Of a stretch of 64,000 bases of DNA, positions 34,238-42,844 are shown in pieces. Every line of letters starts with the position of its first letter. The stretch's first letter is position 1. This stretch comes from an uncultured Phascolarctobacterium sp. (GTDB taxonomy: Bacteria; Bacillota; Negativicutes; Acidaminococcales; Acidaminococcaceae), in contig UQWM01000010.1 of assembly GCA_900544795.1 (NCBI GenBank), positions 1 through 64,000 of the forward strand. The letters are read 5' to 3'. The translations under genes were made by a program, and so were the position numbers. The notes below the pieces were generated by a model, which was given only the letters and a program-made list of their open reading frames with translations, searched no databases and was not told the DNA's origin.

Positions 34238-34954
34238 ATGTTTGCGAACAAACATGCAAAAATTCTTGTTGCACTGGTTTGCGCCGTACTCGGTTTTATG
34301 TTGGCTACGCAGTTTAAAACTACCGAACGCCAAAAGACTATCAACATTCAACGTGCTGAGGATTTATCCGACCGTTTGAAAGCAGTAGAAAAAGAACGCG
34401 ACGGTTTAGCGAAAGAATTAGAAAAGCTGCAGGCTAAAGCAGGCGACGAGGTTATTGCTCAAGAAATAACCCGCTTAAAAGCTTTTTCCGGAGATCTGGA
34501 GCTGCACGGCAAAGGCATTAAGCTGGTGCTGGACGACAGCAAGATCGCCAGCAAGCCGGGCGAAAACCCTAATTTGTATATAATCCATGACGACGATCTG
34601 CTGCGGGTTATCAACGAGCTGCGGGCTGCCGGAGCAGAAGCGATTGCTGTCAACGGCGAACGGATAGTTGCCATGAGCGAGATCCGCTGCGCGGGACCGA
34701 CGCTGTCGGTTAATAATAATCGTTCGGCGCCGCCTTATGTGATCCAGGCCATCGGTAATCCGAATAATTTGGAAAGCGCGCTCAAGCTGCGCGGCGGTGT
34801 ACTGGAAAACTTTAAATTTTGGGGCATCCAGGCCGATTTAAGTCAGTCTGACGATATAGTGATACCGGCGTTTAAAGGCCGTCGCAGTTTTGAATATGCG
34901 AAAGTTGTAGAAGGCCAAGCTTCCGAAGCAGAAAAGGAGGCGGCAAAAAAATGA
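34238..34954 (+). CDS. DUF881 (YlxW/YlxX-like) membrane protein
   Basis: The 238-residue protein has an N-terminal TM (ILVALVCAVLGFMLATQF), a coiled coil (about residues 38-70) and the DUF881 domain (HGKGIKLVLDD, then DDLLRVINELRAAGAEAIAVNG). This family occurs between ftsQ and ftsZ in many Firmicutes. Its function is not established; a septum-linked role is inferred from location. It overlaps the next gene by 4 bp. Confidence 0.85.
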   Translation: MFANKHAKILVALVCAVLGFMLATQFKTTERQKTINIQRAEDLSDRLKAVEKERDGLAKELEKLQAKAGDEVIAQEITRLKAFSGDLELHGKGIKLVLDDSKIASKPGENPNLYIIHDDDLLRVINELRAAGAEAIAVNGERIVAMSEIRCAGPTLSVNNNRSAPPYVIQAIGNPNNLESALKLRGGVLENFKFWGIQADLSQSDDIVIPAFKGRRSFEYAKVVEGQASEAEKEAAKK

Positions 34955-35283
34955 TTTTTTATGTTATTGCCGGTTTGGCGGCAGGTATTTTGGCAGGGAT
35001 GTATTTTCCGGTGAATATACCGCCTGAGTACGGTAAAATGCTTTCTGTGGCTTTGATGGCGGCGCTGGATACTGCTTTTGGCGGTGTTCGGTCGAGTATG
35101 GAAGGTTTGTATGATAATATGGTATTTATCACGGGCTTTTTTACTAATGCTATCTTGGCAGCCTTTTTATGCTATGTCGGTATGATTTTGGGAATAGACT
35201 TGTATTTGGTAGGTATTTTGATTTTTGGTATGCGTATTTTCCAAAACTTGGCAGCTATCAGGCATTTATTTCTGAAAAAATAA
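34951..35283 (+). CDS. sbp: Small basic membrane protein Sbp (DUF1290)
   Basis: A 110-residue membrane protein with about three TM helices (MIFYVIAGLAAGILAGM start) and a conserved middle (ALDTAFGGVRSSMEG). It matches Sbp of the Bacillus division cluster in size and position. Role unknown. ATG overlaps the stop of the DUF881 gene. ftsA, usually next, is absent. Confidence 0.85.
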   Translation: MIFYVIAGLAAGILAGMYFPVNIPPEYGKMLSVALMAALDTAFGGVRSSMEGLYDNMVFITGFFTNAILAAFLCYVGMILGIDLYLVGILIFGMRIFQNLAAIRHLFLKK

Positions 35284-35391
35284 ATTTTTTTTTATAAAAA
35301 GCAGGAAAAAAGACTATTAATGTTGAATGTAAAATGTCAATGGTTTTGATTTTTTATTTTTACCCAAATACATAAGGGGGAGCACAATACG

Positions 35392-36534
35392 ATGTTTGAA
35401 GAATTTGAAGAGAAAAGTTTTGAAAATTTAGCCAATATAAAAGTTATCGGTGTCGGCGGCGGCGGCAACAATGCTGTCAACAGGATGATTTCGGCCGGTG
35501 TCCAGGGCGTGGAATTTATTTCCGTCAACTGTGACGCACAGGCGTTGCTACTTTCCAAAGCTCCCAACCGTATCCAGATCGGTGAGAAACTGACTAAAGG
35601 CCTTGGCGCAGGCGCTAATCCTGAAGTTGGCGAGAAGGCTGCGGAAGAATCCAGAGATCAATTGCTGGAATCGCTGCGCGGCGCTGATATGGTTTTTGTA
35701 ACCGCAGGTATGGGCGGCGGTACCGGTACTGGTGCTGCACATATCGTTGCTGAATGTGCTAAAGAAATCGGCGCTCTGACTGTAGGCGTAGTTACCAAAC
35801 CGTTTTCTTTTGAAGGCAAGCGCCGTATGACGCAGGCCGAAAACGGTATCGTTAATTTGAAAGATAAAGTTGATACTTTGATTACTATACCCAACGATCG
35901 TTTGCTGCAGGTAATCGACCGTCGTACTTCTATGCTCGATGCGTTCCGTATCGCCGATGACGTTTTGCGTCAAGGCGTGCAGGGTATTTCCGACCTGATC
36001 GGTGTGCCCGGCCTGATCAATGCCGACTTTGCCGACGTGAAAACCATCATGTCCGACGCAGGTTCTGCTTTGATGGGTATCGGTACTGCTAAAGGCGAAG
36101 GCGGCGCACGCGCGGCTGCTGAAGCAGCTATTAAGAGTCCTTTGCTGGAAGCTTCCATCGAAGGTGCCCGCGGCGTTCTCTTCAATATTACCGGCGGCAA
36201 GGAACTGTCCCTGTTTGACGTTACCGAAGCCTCCAACATCATTACCGAAGCCGTTGATGCTGAAGCTAACATCATTTTCGGCGCTGTTATCAATGAAGAG
36301 CTGGAAGACGAGATCCGTGTTACGGTTATCGCTACCGGTTTTGAACGCAGAAATCCGGCTGTCGGCGCTCGTGGTGCCGCACGTCCCAGCTATAATAATG
36401 CTTATGCCCAGCAGCACGGCAGTGAAAAACAGCAGGCTGCTCCCGCACAGCAAACTCAGGCTACCTCTTATGGTTCCGGAGTTATCAAACCGCCTACTTC
36501 CGATACGGAAATTCCGCCTTGGATCCGCGGCTAA
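35392..36534 (+). CDS. ftsZ: Cell-division GTPase FtsZ
   Basis: The 380-residue tubulin homologue forms the Z ring. IKVIGVGGGGNNAVNRMI, the GGGTGTG signature, the full T7 loop NADFADVKTIM and the C-terminal peptide DTEIPPWIRG are all canonical, in contrast to the divergent paralogue at 13185. AAGGGGGAG precedes the ATG. A 108-bp AT-rich gap separates it from sbp, so it may have its own promoter. Confidence 0.98.
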   Translation: MFEEFEEKSFENLANIKVIGVGGGGNNAVNRMISAGVQGVEFISVNCDAQALLLSKAPNRIQIGEKLTKGLGAGANPEVGEKAAEESRDQLLESLRGADMVFVTAGMGGGTGTGAAHIVAECAKEIGALTVGVVTKPFSFEGKRRMTQAENGIVNLKDKVDTLITIPNDRLLQVIDRRTSMLDAFRIADDVLRQGVQGISDLIGVPGLINADFADVKTIMSDAGSALMGIGTAKGEGGARAAAEAAIKSPLLEASIEGARGVLFNITGGKELSLFDVTEASNIITEAVDAEANIIFGAVINEELEDEIRVTVIATGFERRNPAVGARGAARPSYNNAYAQQHGSEKQQAAPAQQTQATSYGSGVIKPPTSDTEIPPWIRG

Positions 36535-36549
36535 GACCAGACCTTTTGG

Positions 36550-36578
36550 CTCCCTTTGCTCTGCAAAGGGAGTTTTTT
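36550..36578 (+). terminator. Terminator of ftsZ / dcw cluster
   Basis: A 10-bp perfect stem (CTCCCTTTGC with GCAAAGGGAG), a TCT loop and TTTTTT. Confidence 0.93.
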
Positions 36579-36617
36579 CTATATCTTGGGGAAATGCAAA
36601 GAAAAACAAAAGAAAAA

Positions 36618-36659
36618 ACACAAGATATTGTTTGAATAAACAGAAAGTTATGATATAAT
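36618..36659 (+). promoter_or_regulatory. NrdR box and promoter of nrdRDG
   Basis: ACACAAGATATTGTTT (36618-36633) closely follows the NrdR-box consensus ACACWATATSTTGTGT. It overlaps a -35 (TTTGAA 36631-36636) that is 17 bp from TATAAT (36654-36659). A second, clean box is not visible. Confidence 0.7.
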
Positions 36660-36701
36660 AAAGGCGCTGATATAAATATAGCTGTAAAAGGAAGTGACGT
36701 T

Positions 36702-37184
36702 ATGAAGTGTCCGTTTTGCTCTTACCGTGACAGTCGCGTGGTAGATTCCCGTGCAGTGGATGATGGTGTTTCCATTCGCCGCCGCCGTGAATGTCCCGAT
36801 TGTGGACGCAGGTTCACCACTTACGAAAAATATGAAGAAACGCCACTGGTGGTAAGTAAAAAAGATAGCCGCCGTGAATTGTTCGATGCTAAAAAGCTTT
36901 TGAACGGCTTGATCAAGGCTTTCGAGAAACGGCCTATTTCTTACGAAAAGATCCAGGAGATCGCCGAACATATCGAGCGTGAACTGCGTATGCGCGGTGA
37001 AGCCGAGATCAGGAGCGAGGTCATTGGCGAAGCGGTAATGAACCATCTGGAACAAACAGACCAGATCGCTTATGTGCGGTTTGCTTCAGTATACAGGCAG
37101 TTTGCCGACGTCAATAATTTTATGCAGGAATTACAGCGTATTATAAAAAACAATGAAACGATCGATCGGAGTGATAAGGAATGA
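36702..37184 (+). CDS. nrdR: Ribonucleotide reductase repressor NrdR
   Basis: A 160-residue regulator: zinc ribbon MKCPFCSYRDSRVVDSR with CPDCGRRF, then an ATP-cone (VSKKDSRRELFDAKKLLNGL). It senses ATP/dATP and represses ribonucleotide reductase genes. It overlaps nrdD by 4 bp, so repressor and target are coupled, with a candidate box upstream. Confidence 0.96.
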   Translation: MKCPFCSYRDSRVVDSRAVDDGVSIRRRRECPDCGRRFTTYEKYEETPLVVSKKDSRRELFDAKKLLNGLIKAFEKRPISYEKIQEIAEHIERELRMRGEAEIRSEVIGEAVMNHLEQTDQIAYVRFASVYRQFADVNNFMQELQRIIKNNETIDRSDKE

Positions 37185-39124
37185 TGATTCGCAAACGTGA
37201 TGGCAGGTTGGTGGAATTTGACGAAACCAAGATCACCGACGCTATTTTTGAAGCTGCCAAATCGGTAGGCGGTGCTGACAGACAGCTGGCAATGGAGCTG
37301 ACGCTGAATGTTTTGAAAGATTTGAAAAATGAAAACAAACAGTCTGTAGATGTTGAACATATTCAGGATATGGTAGAGAAGGTGCTGATCGAAAGCGGCC
37401 ACGCCCGTACTGCCAAATCATATATTTTATACAGGGCTAGAAGGACGGGGATGCGCAGTTCGCGCAGCGCCTTGATGGATACTGTTGCGGAGATTCTGAA
37501 GGAAACTGACCGCGATAATGCGAATATTTCCAATTCTCCTTCCGCTAAAATGCTGCAGATAGCTTCGGCTGCCAGCCGTGAGTTCTATCTGAACCGGCTG
37601 ATACCTGAAGATATGGCTACTGCCCATAAACGCGGCGATATCCACATCCACGATCTTGATTTTTATGCTAAGACTTTGAACTGTTTGAATATTCCGCTGG
37701 GACGTTTGCTGAAAAGCGGTTTCAATAACGGGCATGGTTTTATTCGCCCGCCCAGACGCCCTGGTTCTGCCACTGCTTTAGCAGCGATCATCCTGCAAAG
37801 TTCGCAGAACGATATGTTCGGCGGCCAGTCTTTCGGTTATTTTGATTCTGATATGGCTCCGTTTATGGAGGGTGCTTCCGAGGAGGAAGTGTTCCAGGCG
37901 ATGGAAGCCCTTGTTTATAACCTGAACAGTATGCATTCCCGTGCCGGCGCGCAGGTGCCGTTTTCCAGCCTGAATTTGGGCCTGGATACTTCGGAGAATG
38001 GCCGTAAGGTGACTCGTAATTTGCTGAAAGCTTATGGCAAAGGATTGGGACGCGGCGAAAACCCTATTTTTCCTAACGTCATCTTCCGTGTCAAACGCGG
38101 CGTAAACCTGGATAAGGGCGATCCGAACTATGACTTGTTCCAGCTGGCTATTTCGGTTGCTGCTAAGCGTTTGAACCCTACATTCAGCTTTATGGACACC
38201 TCTTTTAACAAACCGTATGGCGGCGACGTGGCTTATATGGGCTGCCGTACTCGTGTTATAGCTAACCGTGTAGGACCCGAGATCACCGAAGGCCGCGGCA
38301 ATCTTTCTTTCACTACTATCAATTTACCGCGTCTGGCGATCAAGGCTGAACGCAATCTCGATACATTCTACCGTCTACTGGATGATTTACTGGATCTGGT
38401 AAGAGAGCAGCTTTATCACCGCTATAAAGTGCAGGCGGGCCTGAAGGTGCGCGACCTGCCGTTTTTGATGGGGCAGGGCCTGTATCTGGACAGCGATAAG
38501 CTGGCCAGCGACGACCGTATCGAAGAGGCGATCAAGCACGGTACTTTGGGCGTAGGCTTTATTGGCCTGGCCGAGACACTGACAGCTTTGCTCGGCTGCC
38601 ATCATGCGCAGAGCGAGGAAGCGCAGAAACTGGGTGAAGATATCATCGGGCATATGCGCGATAAGGTAGACGGTATGGCTGATAAATATGATTTGAATTA
38701 CAGCTTTATCGCGACTCCTGCCGAAGGGTTATCCGGACGCTTTATCCGTATGGACCGCAACGAATATGGCATTATTCCGGGTGTTACGGACAAGGCTTAT
38801 TATACTAATTCGTTCCATGTTCCTGTTTCTTATCCCATCAGCGCTTTTGAGAAGATGCGTTTAGAGGGTGCTTATCATAAGTTCACTAACGGCGGCCATA
38901 TCAGCTATGTTGAGTTCGCTTCTTCCCCGGTGCATAATTTAGGCGCCGTCGAGGATGTGCTGCGCCATATGCTGGAATGCGACTGCGGTTATGTAGGCAT
39001 TAATTTCCCCATCGATTATTGTGAGGAGTGCGGCTATACCGGCATTATCGACAGCGATTTTTGCCCTGTCTGCGAAAAGGCTCTGACCCAGAGCTTCCGC
39101 CGTGATAACTGCTGCACAGAATAG
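37181..39124 (+). CDS. nrdD: Anaerobic ribonucleotide reductase NrdD, apparently lacking the glycyl-radical loop
   Basis: Class III reductase large subunit, 647 residues. An N-terminal ATP-cone (IRKRDGRLVEFDETKI) is followed by the barrel domain (GDIHIHDLDFYAKTLNC, QSSQNDMFGGQSF, MGCRTRVIANR, GNLSFTTINLPRL). The C-terminal zinc site has C614, C617, C628 and C631. In the family, a conserved RVxGYL loop carrying the radical glycine comes some 20 residues after the last zinc Cys. Here the protein stops 16 residues after C631 with no such motif, and nrdG starts 8 bp later. Either the glycine is lost, or another polypeptide supplies it. Confidence 0.85.
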   Translation: MMIRKRDGRLVEFDETKITDAIFEAAKSVGGADRQLAMELTLNVLKDLKNENKQSVDVEHIQDMVEKVLIESGHARTAKSYILYRARRTGMRSSRSALMDTVAEILKETDRDNANISNSPSAKMLQIASAASREFYLNRLIPEDMATAHKRGDIHIHDLDFYAKTLNCLNIPLGRLLKSGFNNGHGFIRPPRRPGSATALAAIILQSSQNDMFGGQSFGYFDSDMAPFMEGASEEEVFQAMEALVYNLNSMHSRAGAQVPFSSLNLGLDTSENGRKVTRNLLKAYGKGLGRGENPIFPNVIFRVKRGVNLDKGDPNYDLFQLAISVAAKRLNPTFSFMDTSFNKPYGGDVAYMGCRTRVIANRVGPEITEGRGNLSFTTINLPRLAIKAERNLDTFYRLLDDLLDLVREQLYHRYKVQAGLKVRDLPFLMGQGLYLDSDKLASDDRIEEAIKHGTLGVGFIGLAETLTALLGCHHAQSEEAQKLGEDIIGHMRDKVDGMADKYDLNYSFIATPAEGLSGRFIRMDRNEYGIIPGVTDKAYYTNSFHVPVSYPISAFEKMRLEGAYHKFTNGGHISYVEFASSPVHNLGAVEDVLRHMLECDCGYVGINFPIDYCEECGYTGIIDSDFCPVCEKALTQSFRRDNCCTE

Positions 39125-39132
39125 GAGGGCCT

Positions 39133-39621
39133 ATGTTACAGGTAGCCGCTATTTTAGAAGAGTCTATCGTTGATGGTCCGGGTATCAGAACAGTGATTTT
39201 TTTGCAGGGCTGTCCCCGGCATTGCGAAGGCTGCCATAATCCTAACCTGCTGCCTTTTACAGGTGGGATGGAGTACACTGCACGGCAGCTGGCGGATGAG
39301 GTTTTTGCCAAAATAACGCCTCTGCACAGAGGCATCACTTTAAGCGGCGGCGATCCGCTGGCTCAGCCGGAGGCAGTGCTGGAGTTCCTGCGTATCGTGC
39401 ACAGTGAAAAGCCTAAGCTTACTGTCTGGTGTTATACCGGTTATTGCTATGACGAGGTTAAGGATTATCCACTATTGGCCGAGATCGACGTTTTAGTAGA
39501 CGGGCCGTTCATTCTGGCACAGCGTAATCTGGATCTGCCTTTTAGGGGGTCGGATAACCAGCGCCTGATCGATGTACCGGAGACAAGGGCAGCGGGCAGT
39601 GTGGTTGAGGTAAATTTGTAA
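39133..39621 (+). CDS. nrdG: NrdD-activating radical-SAM enzyme NrdG
   Basis: A 162-residue radical-SAM activase. CPRHCEGCHN (CxxxCxxC variant) binds the 4Fe-4S cluster, LSGGDPL follows, and VDGPGIRTVIFLQGC precedes it. It generates the glycyl radical of NrdD. AGGAGG before the ATG, 8 bp after nrdD. It appears intact, which makes the short NrdD more puzzling. Confidence 0.93.
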   Translation: MLQVAAILEESIVDGPGIRTVIFLQGCPRHCEGCHNPNLLPFTGGMEYTARQLADEVFAKITPLHRGITLSGGDPLAQPEAVLEFLRIVHSEKPKLTVWCYTGYCYDEVKDYPLLAEIDVLVDGPFILAQRNLDLPFRGSDNQRLIDVPETRAAGSVVEVNL

Positions 39622-39642
39622 AGCATATTTGGAGGAGTTGGA

Positions 39643-40050
39643 ATGTTGCTGAAATTATTGCAGGACGGTTTTGGTAATGCTATGGATTTGAATTGTGCGG
39701 AAAAGATATTGTATGGCGCTAACTGGGCCTACGATATGAAGCTGCCTGCGGAAGCGCTGAAGCTTGCTGCCGGGTTTGGTGGCGGTATGGGCATTGAAAG
39801 CAGCTGTGGCGTCATTACCGGCGGCGTGATGGTGCTGAGCAGCCTGTACGTGAAGCGCAATGGACATGAGAGCGGCAGGATCAAGGCTTTGGAAAAAGAA
39901 TTTATTGAAACGTTTACCCAAGAGATGGGCTCTATCGATTGTTCCAGCCTGAAGGCTAAATACCGCAATGACGAGATCAAATGCAATCTGGTTATTTTTA
40001 AAGCGGGCGAGATTTTAGACCGGATGGTAGAACGTGAAGGTTTGAAGTAA
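39643..40050 (+). CDS. C_GCAxxG_C_C family protein
   Basis: The 135-residue protein fits the redox-linked C_GCAxxG_C_C family, with Cys residues in LNCAEKI, GMGIESSCGVITGG, IDCSSLK and IKCNLVI. Proteins of this type are thought to bind metal or a cluster, but no reaction is established. It lies 21 bp after nrdG with GGAGG upstream, perhaps co-transcribed. Confidence 0.8.
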   Translation: MLLKLLQDGFGNAMDLNCAEKILYGANWAYDMKLPAEALKLAAGFGGGMGIESSCGVITGGVMVLSSLYVKRNGHESGRIKALEKEFIETFTQEMGSIDCSSLKAKYRNDEIKCNLVIFKAGEILDRMVEREGLK

Positions 40051-40055
40051 ATATT

Positions 40056-40093
40056 AAAAGCTCCGGCTGCATTTATTTGCGGACGGAGCTTTT
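40056..40093 (+). terminator. Hairpin after the C_GCAxxG_C_C gene
   Basis: AAAAGCTCCG (40056-40065) pairs with CGGAGCTTTT (40084-40093) around an 18-nt loop. Confidence 0.6.
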
Positions 40094-40101
40094 GCATAGT
40101 T

Positions 40102-40133
40102 AAAGGCAGCTTCCTGGAAGCTGCCTTTTTTGT
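40102..40133. terminator. Strong terminator, convergent with the ABC operon
   Basis: AAAGGCAGCTT (40102-40112) and AAGCTGCCTTT (40118-40128) form an 11-bp stem with a T-run, just before the substrate-binding protein stop on the minus strand. Confidence 0.88.
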
Positions 40134-40134
40134 T

Positions 40135-41112
40135 TTAAATTTTAACGATGTAGGGGGCCAGGTCGATTTTATTTTTTTGCAGGCCGGTTGCTAAAAGAAA
40201 GTCCTGCGTATCATTCAAATCTTTGATATCAGCCGTTTTTATTTCCGGGTCGAAGTCGTACCAGGGTGCCATCACTGCCACGTCATCAGGGGTCAGTCCG
40301 GTCGCCTGAGCGGTAAAGTCGTAGGCTTTAGACTGCTCTTTTGCAAGATAGGCGATATTTTCTTTGTGGGCAGCCAGGTAACGCTTAATAATGTCAGGAT
40401 TATTTTTGACCAGGTCGCCGCGGGCCGCGATGACGATTGTGGCATCGACCAGGCCTTCGCCGCTGGTGATGATATGCGCGCCTGCTTTTTGGGCACGCAG
40501 TACGTCGGAGCCGGCTACGAGTGCCGCATCGACGTTACCGTTTAGCATGGCGTTGACAGAAGGGGGTATATCCATGGACAGCAGTTCAACAGCGTCAGGC
40601 TTTAGCCCATCTTTAGCCAGAGCGGCGATAAGGATCTGATGCAGGATGGTGCCCTTAGGCCCGGCAACCTTTTTGCCTGCCAGATCGGCAGCCGTTTTGA
40701 TGGACGGGTCTTTAGCCATAATGTTGAAGGCCTTGGGCGCGCGGCTGTAGATGCCGACTATCTTGAGATCGACACCATTAGAGGCTGCTAAAATAGCCGA
40801 TGTGCCTCCAAGTGCGCTGCAAATATCAAGGCTGCCTGCTGCCAGCGCCTCGGTCTGCTTGGCGCCGGAATTGATCTCTGGGAAGGAAACTTTGGTGTCA
40901 GTCTTGGCAAATTCTTTGCTGACTGTTTGCAGGTTTTTATCGATGATGGAAGGGATGTTGAGGGGCGATTTGACGTAGGTGATCTTAAGTTCTTTAGGAG
41001 CCGTGGCTTTAGGTTCGGCTGGTTTGGCACCGCCGCAGCCTAAAATACCGAAGCTGAGGGCGGCAAGGCAACACCCGACCGCTAATTTTGGGAGAAGTTT
41101 GTTATGGAACAT
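40135..41112 (-). CDS. ABC-type substrate-binding lipoprotein (SsuA/nitrate/taurine type)
   Basis: A 325-residue periplasmic binding protein. Lipobox GILGC near residue 26 follows a hydrophobic signal. The NMT1/SsuA-like fold is shown by LKITYVKSPLNIPSI, ALAAGSLDICSALGG, DLAGKKVAGPKGT and NAMLNGNVDAALV. The ligand may be an alkanesulfonate, taurine or a thiamine precursor; the sequence does not decide. ATG 41112 is preferred to GTG 41124 because AAGGTGG lies at the right distance. Last gene of a three-gene importer operon. Confidence 0.85.
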   Translation of the reverse strand: MFHNKLLPKLAVGCCLAALSFGILGCGGAKPAEPKATAPKELKITYVKSPLNIPSIIDKNLQTVSKEFAKTDTKVSFPEINSGAKQTEALAAGSLDICSALGGTSAILAASNGVDLKIVGIYSRAPKAFNIMAKDPSIKTAADLAGKKVAGPKGTILHQILIAALAKDGLKPDAVELLSMDIPPSVNAMLNGNVDAALVAGSDVLRAQKAGAHIITSGEGLVDATIVIAARGDLVKNNPDIIKRYLAAHKENIAYLAKEQSKAYDFTAQATGLTPDDVAVMAPWYDFDPEIKTADIKDLNDTQDFLLATGLQKNKIDLAPYIVKI

Positions 41113-41133
41113 CACGATTACCACCTTATAAAT

Positions 41134-41841
41134 TTAATTTTCAATAGCGTCCAGGATTTGCTGACGCAGCTGCTGGAACGGCAGCGAAGCAGCCTGACGC
41201 GGATAGGCAAGATCTATGGGAAGGTCATTTTTGACGCTGCCGTTTTGCATAACTAAAATACGCTGGCCCAAAAGCAGAGCTTCTTCAACGTCGTGGGTGA
41301 CGAAGATGACGCTTTTTTGCTGTTTCCGGAATAGTTCCAGCAGCATTTTTTGCAGCCCCTGGCGCGTAAAATAATCTAAAGCGCTGAAGGGTTCGTCCAT
41401 CAGGATCAGATCGGGATTTTGAAACAGGGTACGTCCTAATGCCGCGCGCTGTGCCATGCCGCCTGACAGTTGCGCTGGGTAGGCTTTTTGGAAGGCCTGG
41501 AGTCCTAACAGGCCCAGTAATTTCTCCGAGGGTGAATGCGGCAGAGCAGGGTCACTTTGTGCTGCAAAGGCGATGTTTTCACTAACGGTCAGCCAGGGCA
41601 TCAGCCGAGGCTCCTGAAAAACAAACCCGATCTTGGCGGCTTTTTCATAGGTGATGGTGCCGGAGGTAGCCGGCTCTAAGCCTGCCAGTAAACGCAGCAG
41701 GGTAGTTTTGCCGCAGCCGCTTTTGCCGACGATGCAGGTAAAGCTGTTTTCCGAAAAAGAGAGTTCGGCTTCCCGCAGAGCGTAGACTGTACCTGAGGCA
41801 GTAAGATAGCTTTTGGTGAGGGCGGTTGTTTTAAGCAGCAT
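41134..41841 (-). CDS. ABC transporter ATPase (SsuB/TauB type)
   Basis: A 235-residue ATP-binding subunit: Walker A GKSGCGKTT, Q-loop FQEPRLMPW, signature LSGGMAQRAALGR, Walker B LILMDEPFSALD and switch THDVEEAL. The FQEPRLMPWLTV segment is typical of nitrate/sulfonate/taurine ATPases. ATG 41841 lies inside the end of the permease gene (11-bp overlap), with AGGTG upstream. Confidence 0.92.
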   Translation of the reverse strand: MLLKTTALTKSYLTASGTVYALREAELSFSENSFTCIVGKSGCGKTTLLRLLAGLEPATSGTITYEKAAKIGFVFQEPRLMPWLTVSENIAFAAQSDPALPHSPSEKLLGLLGLQAFQKAYPAQLSGGMAQRAALGRTLFQNPDLILMDEPFSALDYFTRQGLQKMLLELFRKQQKSVIFVTHDVEEALLLGQRILVMQNGSVKNDLPIDLAYPRQAASLPFQQLRQQILDAIEN

Positions 41842-42598
41842 GTTCTTCACCTGCCTTTACGTTCCAGGGCAGCAGTTTATTGGTCAGTGCCAAAAACAGC
41901 CAGTCGATAAGGCTGCCAACGATGCCGATGGCGAACAGCCCGACTAAAACGATATCTGGCCGCGACATCTGTTCGGCGTCCAGGATCATATAACCGATGC
42001 CGGAGGAGGCTGCGATCAATTCGGCGCCGATAAGAGCACGCCAGCTGTAACCCAGCGAAAGTTGCAGGCCGACGGCGATGGATGGCAGTGCGGCAGGTAA
42101 TTGGATCAGCCTGGCCTGCTGCCAGGCTGTAAAATGCAGCGAAGTACCTACTTCCAATAGTTTGCGGTCGCAGCCCTTGATACCGCTGTAGGTGTTTAAG
42201 AACAGAGGAAAGAAAGAGGCCAAAAAGATAATAACCAGCTTGGAGCCTTCGTCGATGCCGAACCATAAAATGATCAGGGGGATAGCTGCCAGAGGAGGTA
42301 CATGGCGCAGAAATTCCAGCACTGGCCAGCAATAGGCCTGGAAGCTGCTGCTGCGTCCACAGAGAATACCCAAAGGGATGGCGACGAGCACCGAGCAGAA
42401 AAAGCCGCCGGCTACCCGCTGCAAGCTTATCCAAAGATGCTGCCAAAGCATCCCGCCTGCAATCAGTTCAGCCGCGGTTGATGCTGTTGCGGCAGGACTG
42501 GGCAGCAGGTAGGGACTGAATATCTGCCGGGCTGTTATCAGATACCATAATAAAAGTAATACAAACGGCAAAATCAATCCGTTTCTCCATGTGCGCAT
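41831..42598 (-). CDS. ABC transporter permease (SsuC/TauC type)
   Basis: A 255-residue inner-membrane permease with about six TM helices. The EAA-like loop is in KLLEVGTSLHFTAWQQARLIQLPAALPSI (about residues 150-178). IPLIILWFGIDEGSK is typical of the sulfonate/nitrate type. First gene of the operon, with a promoter about 35-60 bp upstream. Confidence 0.9.
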   Translation of the reverse strand: MRTWRNGLILPFVLLLLWYLITARQIFSPYLLPSPAATASTAAELIAGGMLWQHLWISLQRVAGGFFCSVLVAIPLGILCGRSSSFQAYCWPVLEFLRHVPPLAAIPLIILWFGIDEGSKLVIIFLASFFPLFLNTYSGIKGCDRKLLEVGTSLHFTAWQQARLIQLPAALPSIAVGLQLSLGYSWRALIGAELIAASSGIGYMILDAEQMSRPDIVLVGLFAIGIVGSLIDWLFLALTNKLLPWNVKAGEEHAA

Positions 42599-42632
42599 AA
42601 GTCTCTCCTAATAAATAGCTATTGTTGATTTT

Positions 42633-42661
42633 ACTTTAAGACAAATCAACTTGATTGTCAA
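42633..42661 (-). promoter_or_regulatory. Promoter of the ABC operon with overlapping near-palindrome
   Basis: On the minus strand TTGACA (42656-42661) lies 17 bp from TAAAGT (42633-42638). The spacer carries a near-palindrome (GACAAATCAA / TTGATTGTC), a possible repressor site. Confidence 0.6.
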
Positions 42662-42762
42662 TATTTGGTGGTAGTTTGTGAGGAAAATTAAAGATGTATC
42701 TGAGGAAAAGATCAAAACGTCAATGCAATAATGAGAATTTAATATAGCGCAAACGCGGTTAT

Positions 42763-42793
42763 GTCTTGTGGGGGGGTACTGCTGTGCTATAAT
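42763..42793 (+). promoter_or_regulatory. G-run promoter of the small gene at 42845
   Basis: GTCTTGTGG (-35 TTGTGG, 42766-42771) runs into a G-tract, then CTGTGC and TATAAT (42788-42793) at 16-bp spacing. It matches the promoters at 9053 and 12952. Confidence 0.65.
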
Positions 42794-42844
42794 ATATAGA
42801 GAGAAAAGGCTGGACGGAAATAACGGCCTAAGAGGTGCGGCAAG

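Noticed and set aside
35548..36621. 357-codon ORF antisense to ftsZ
   Set aside because: Complement of a confirmed gene, and it would cross the ftsZ terminator.
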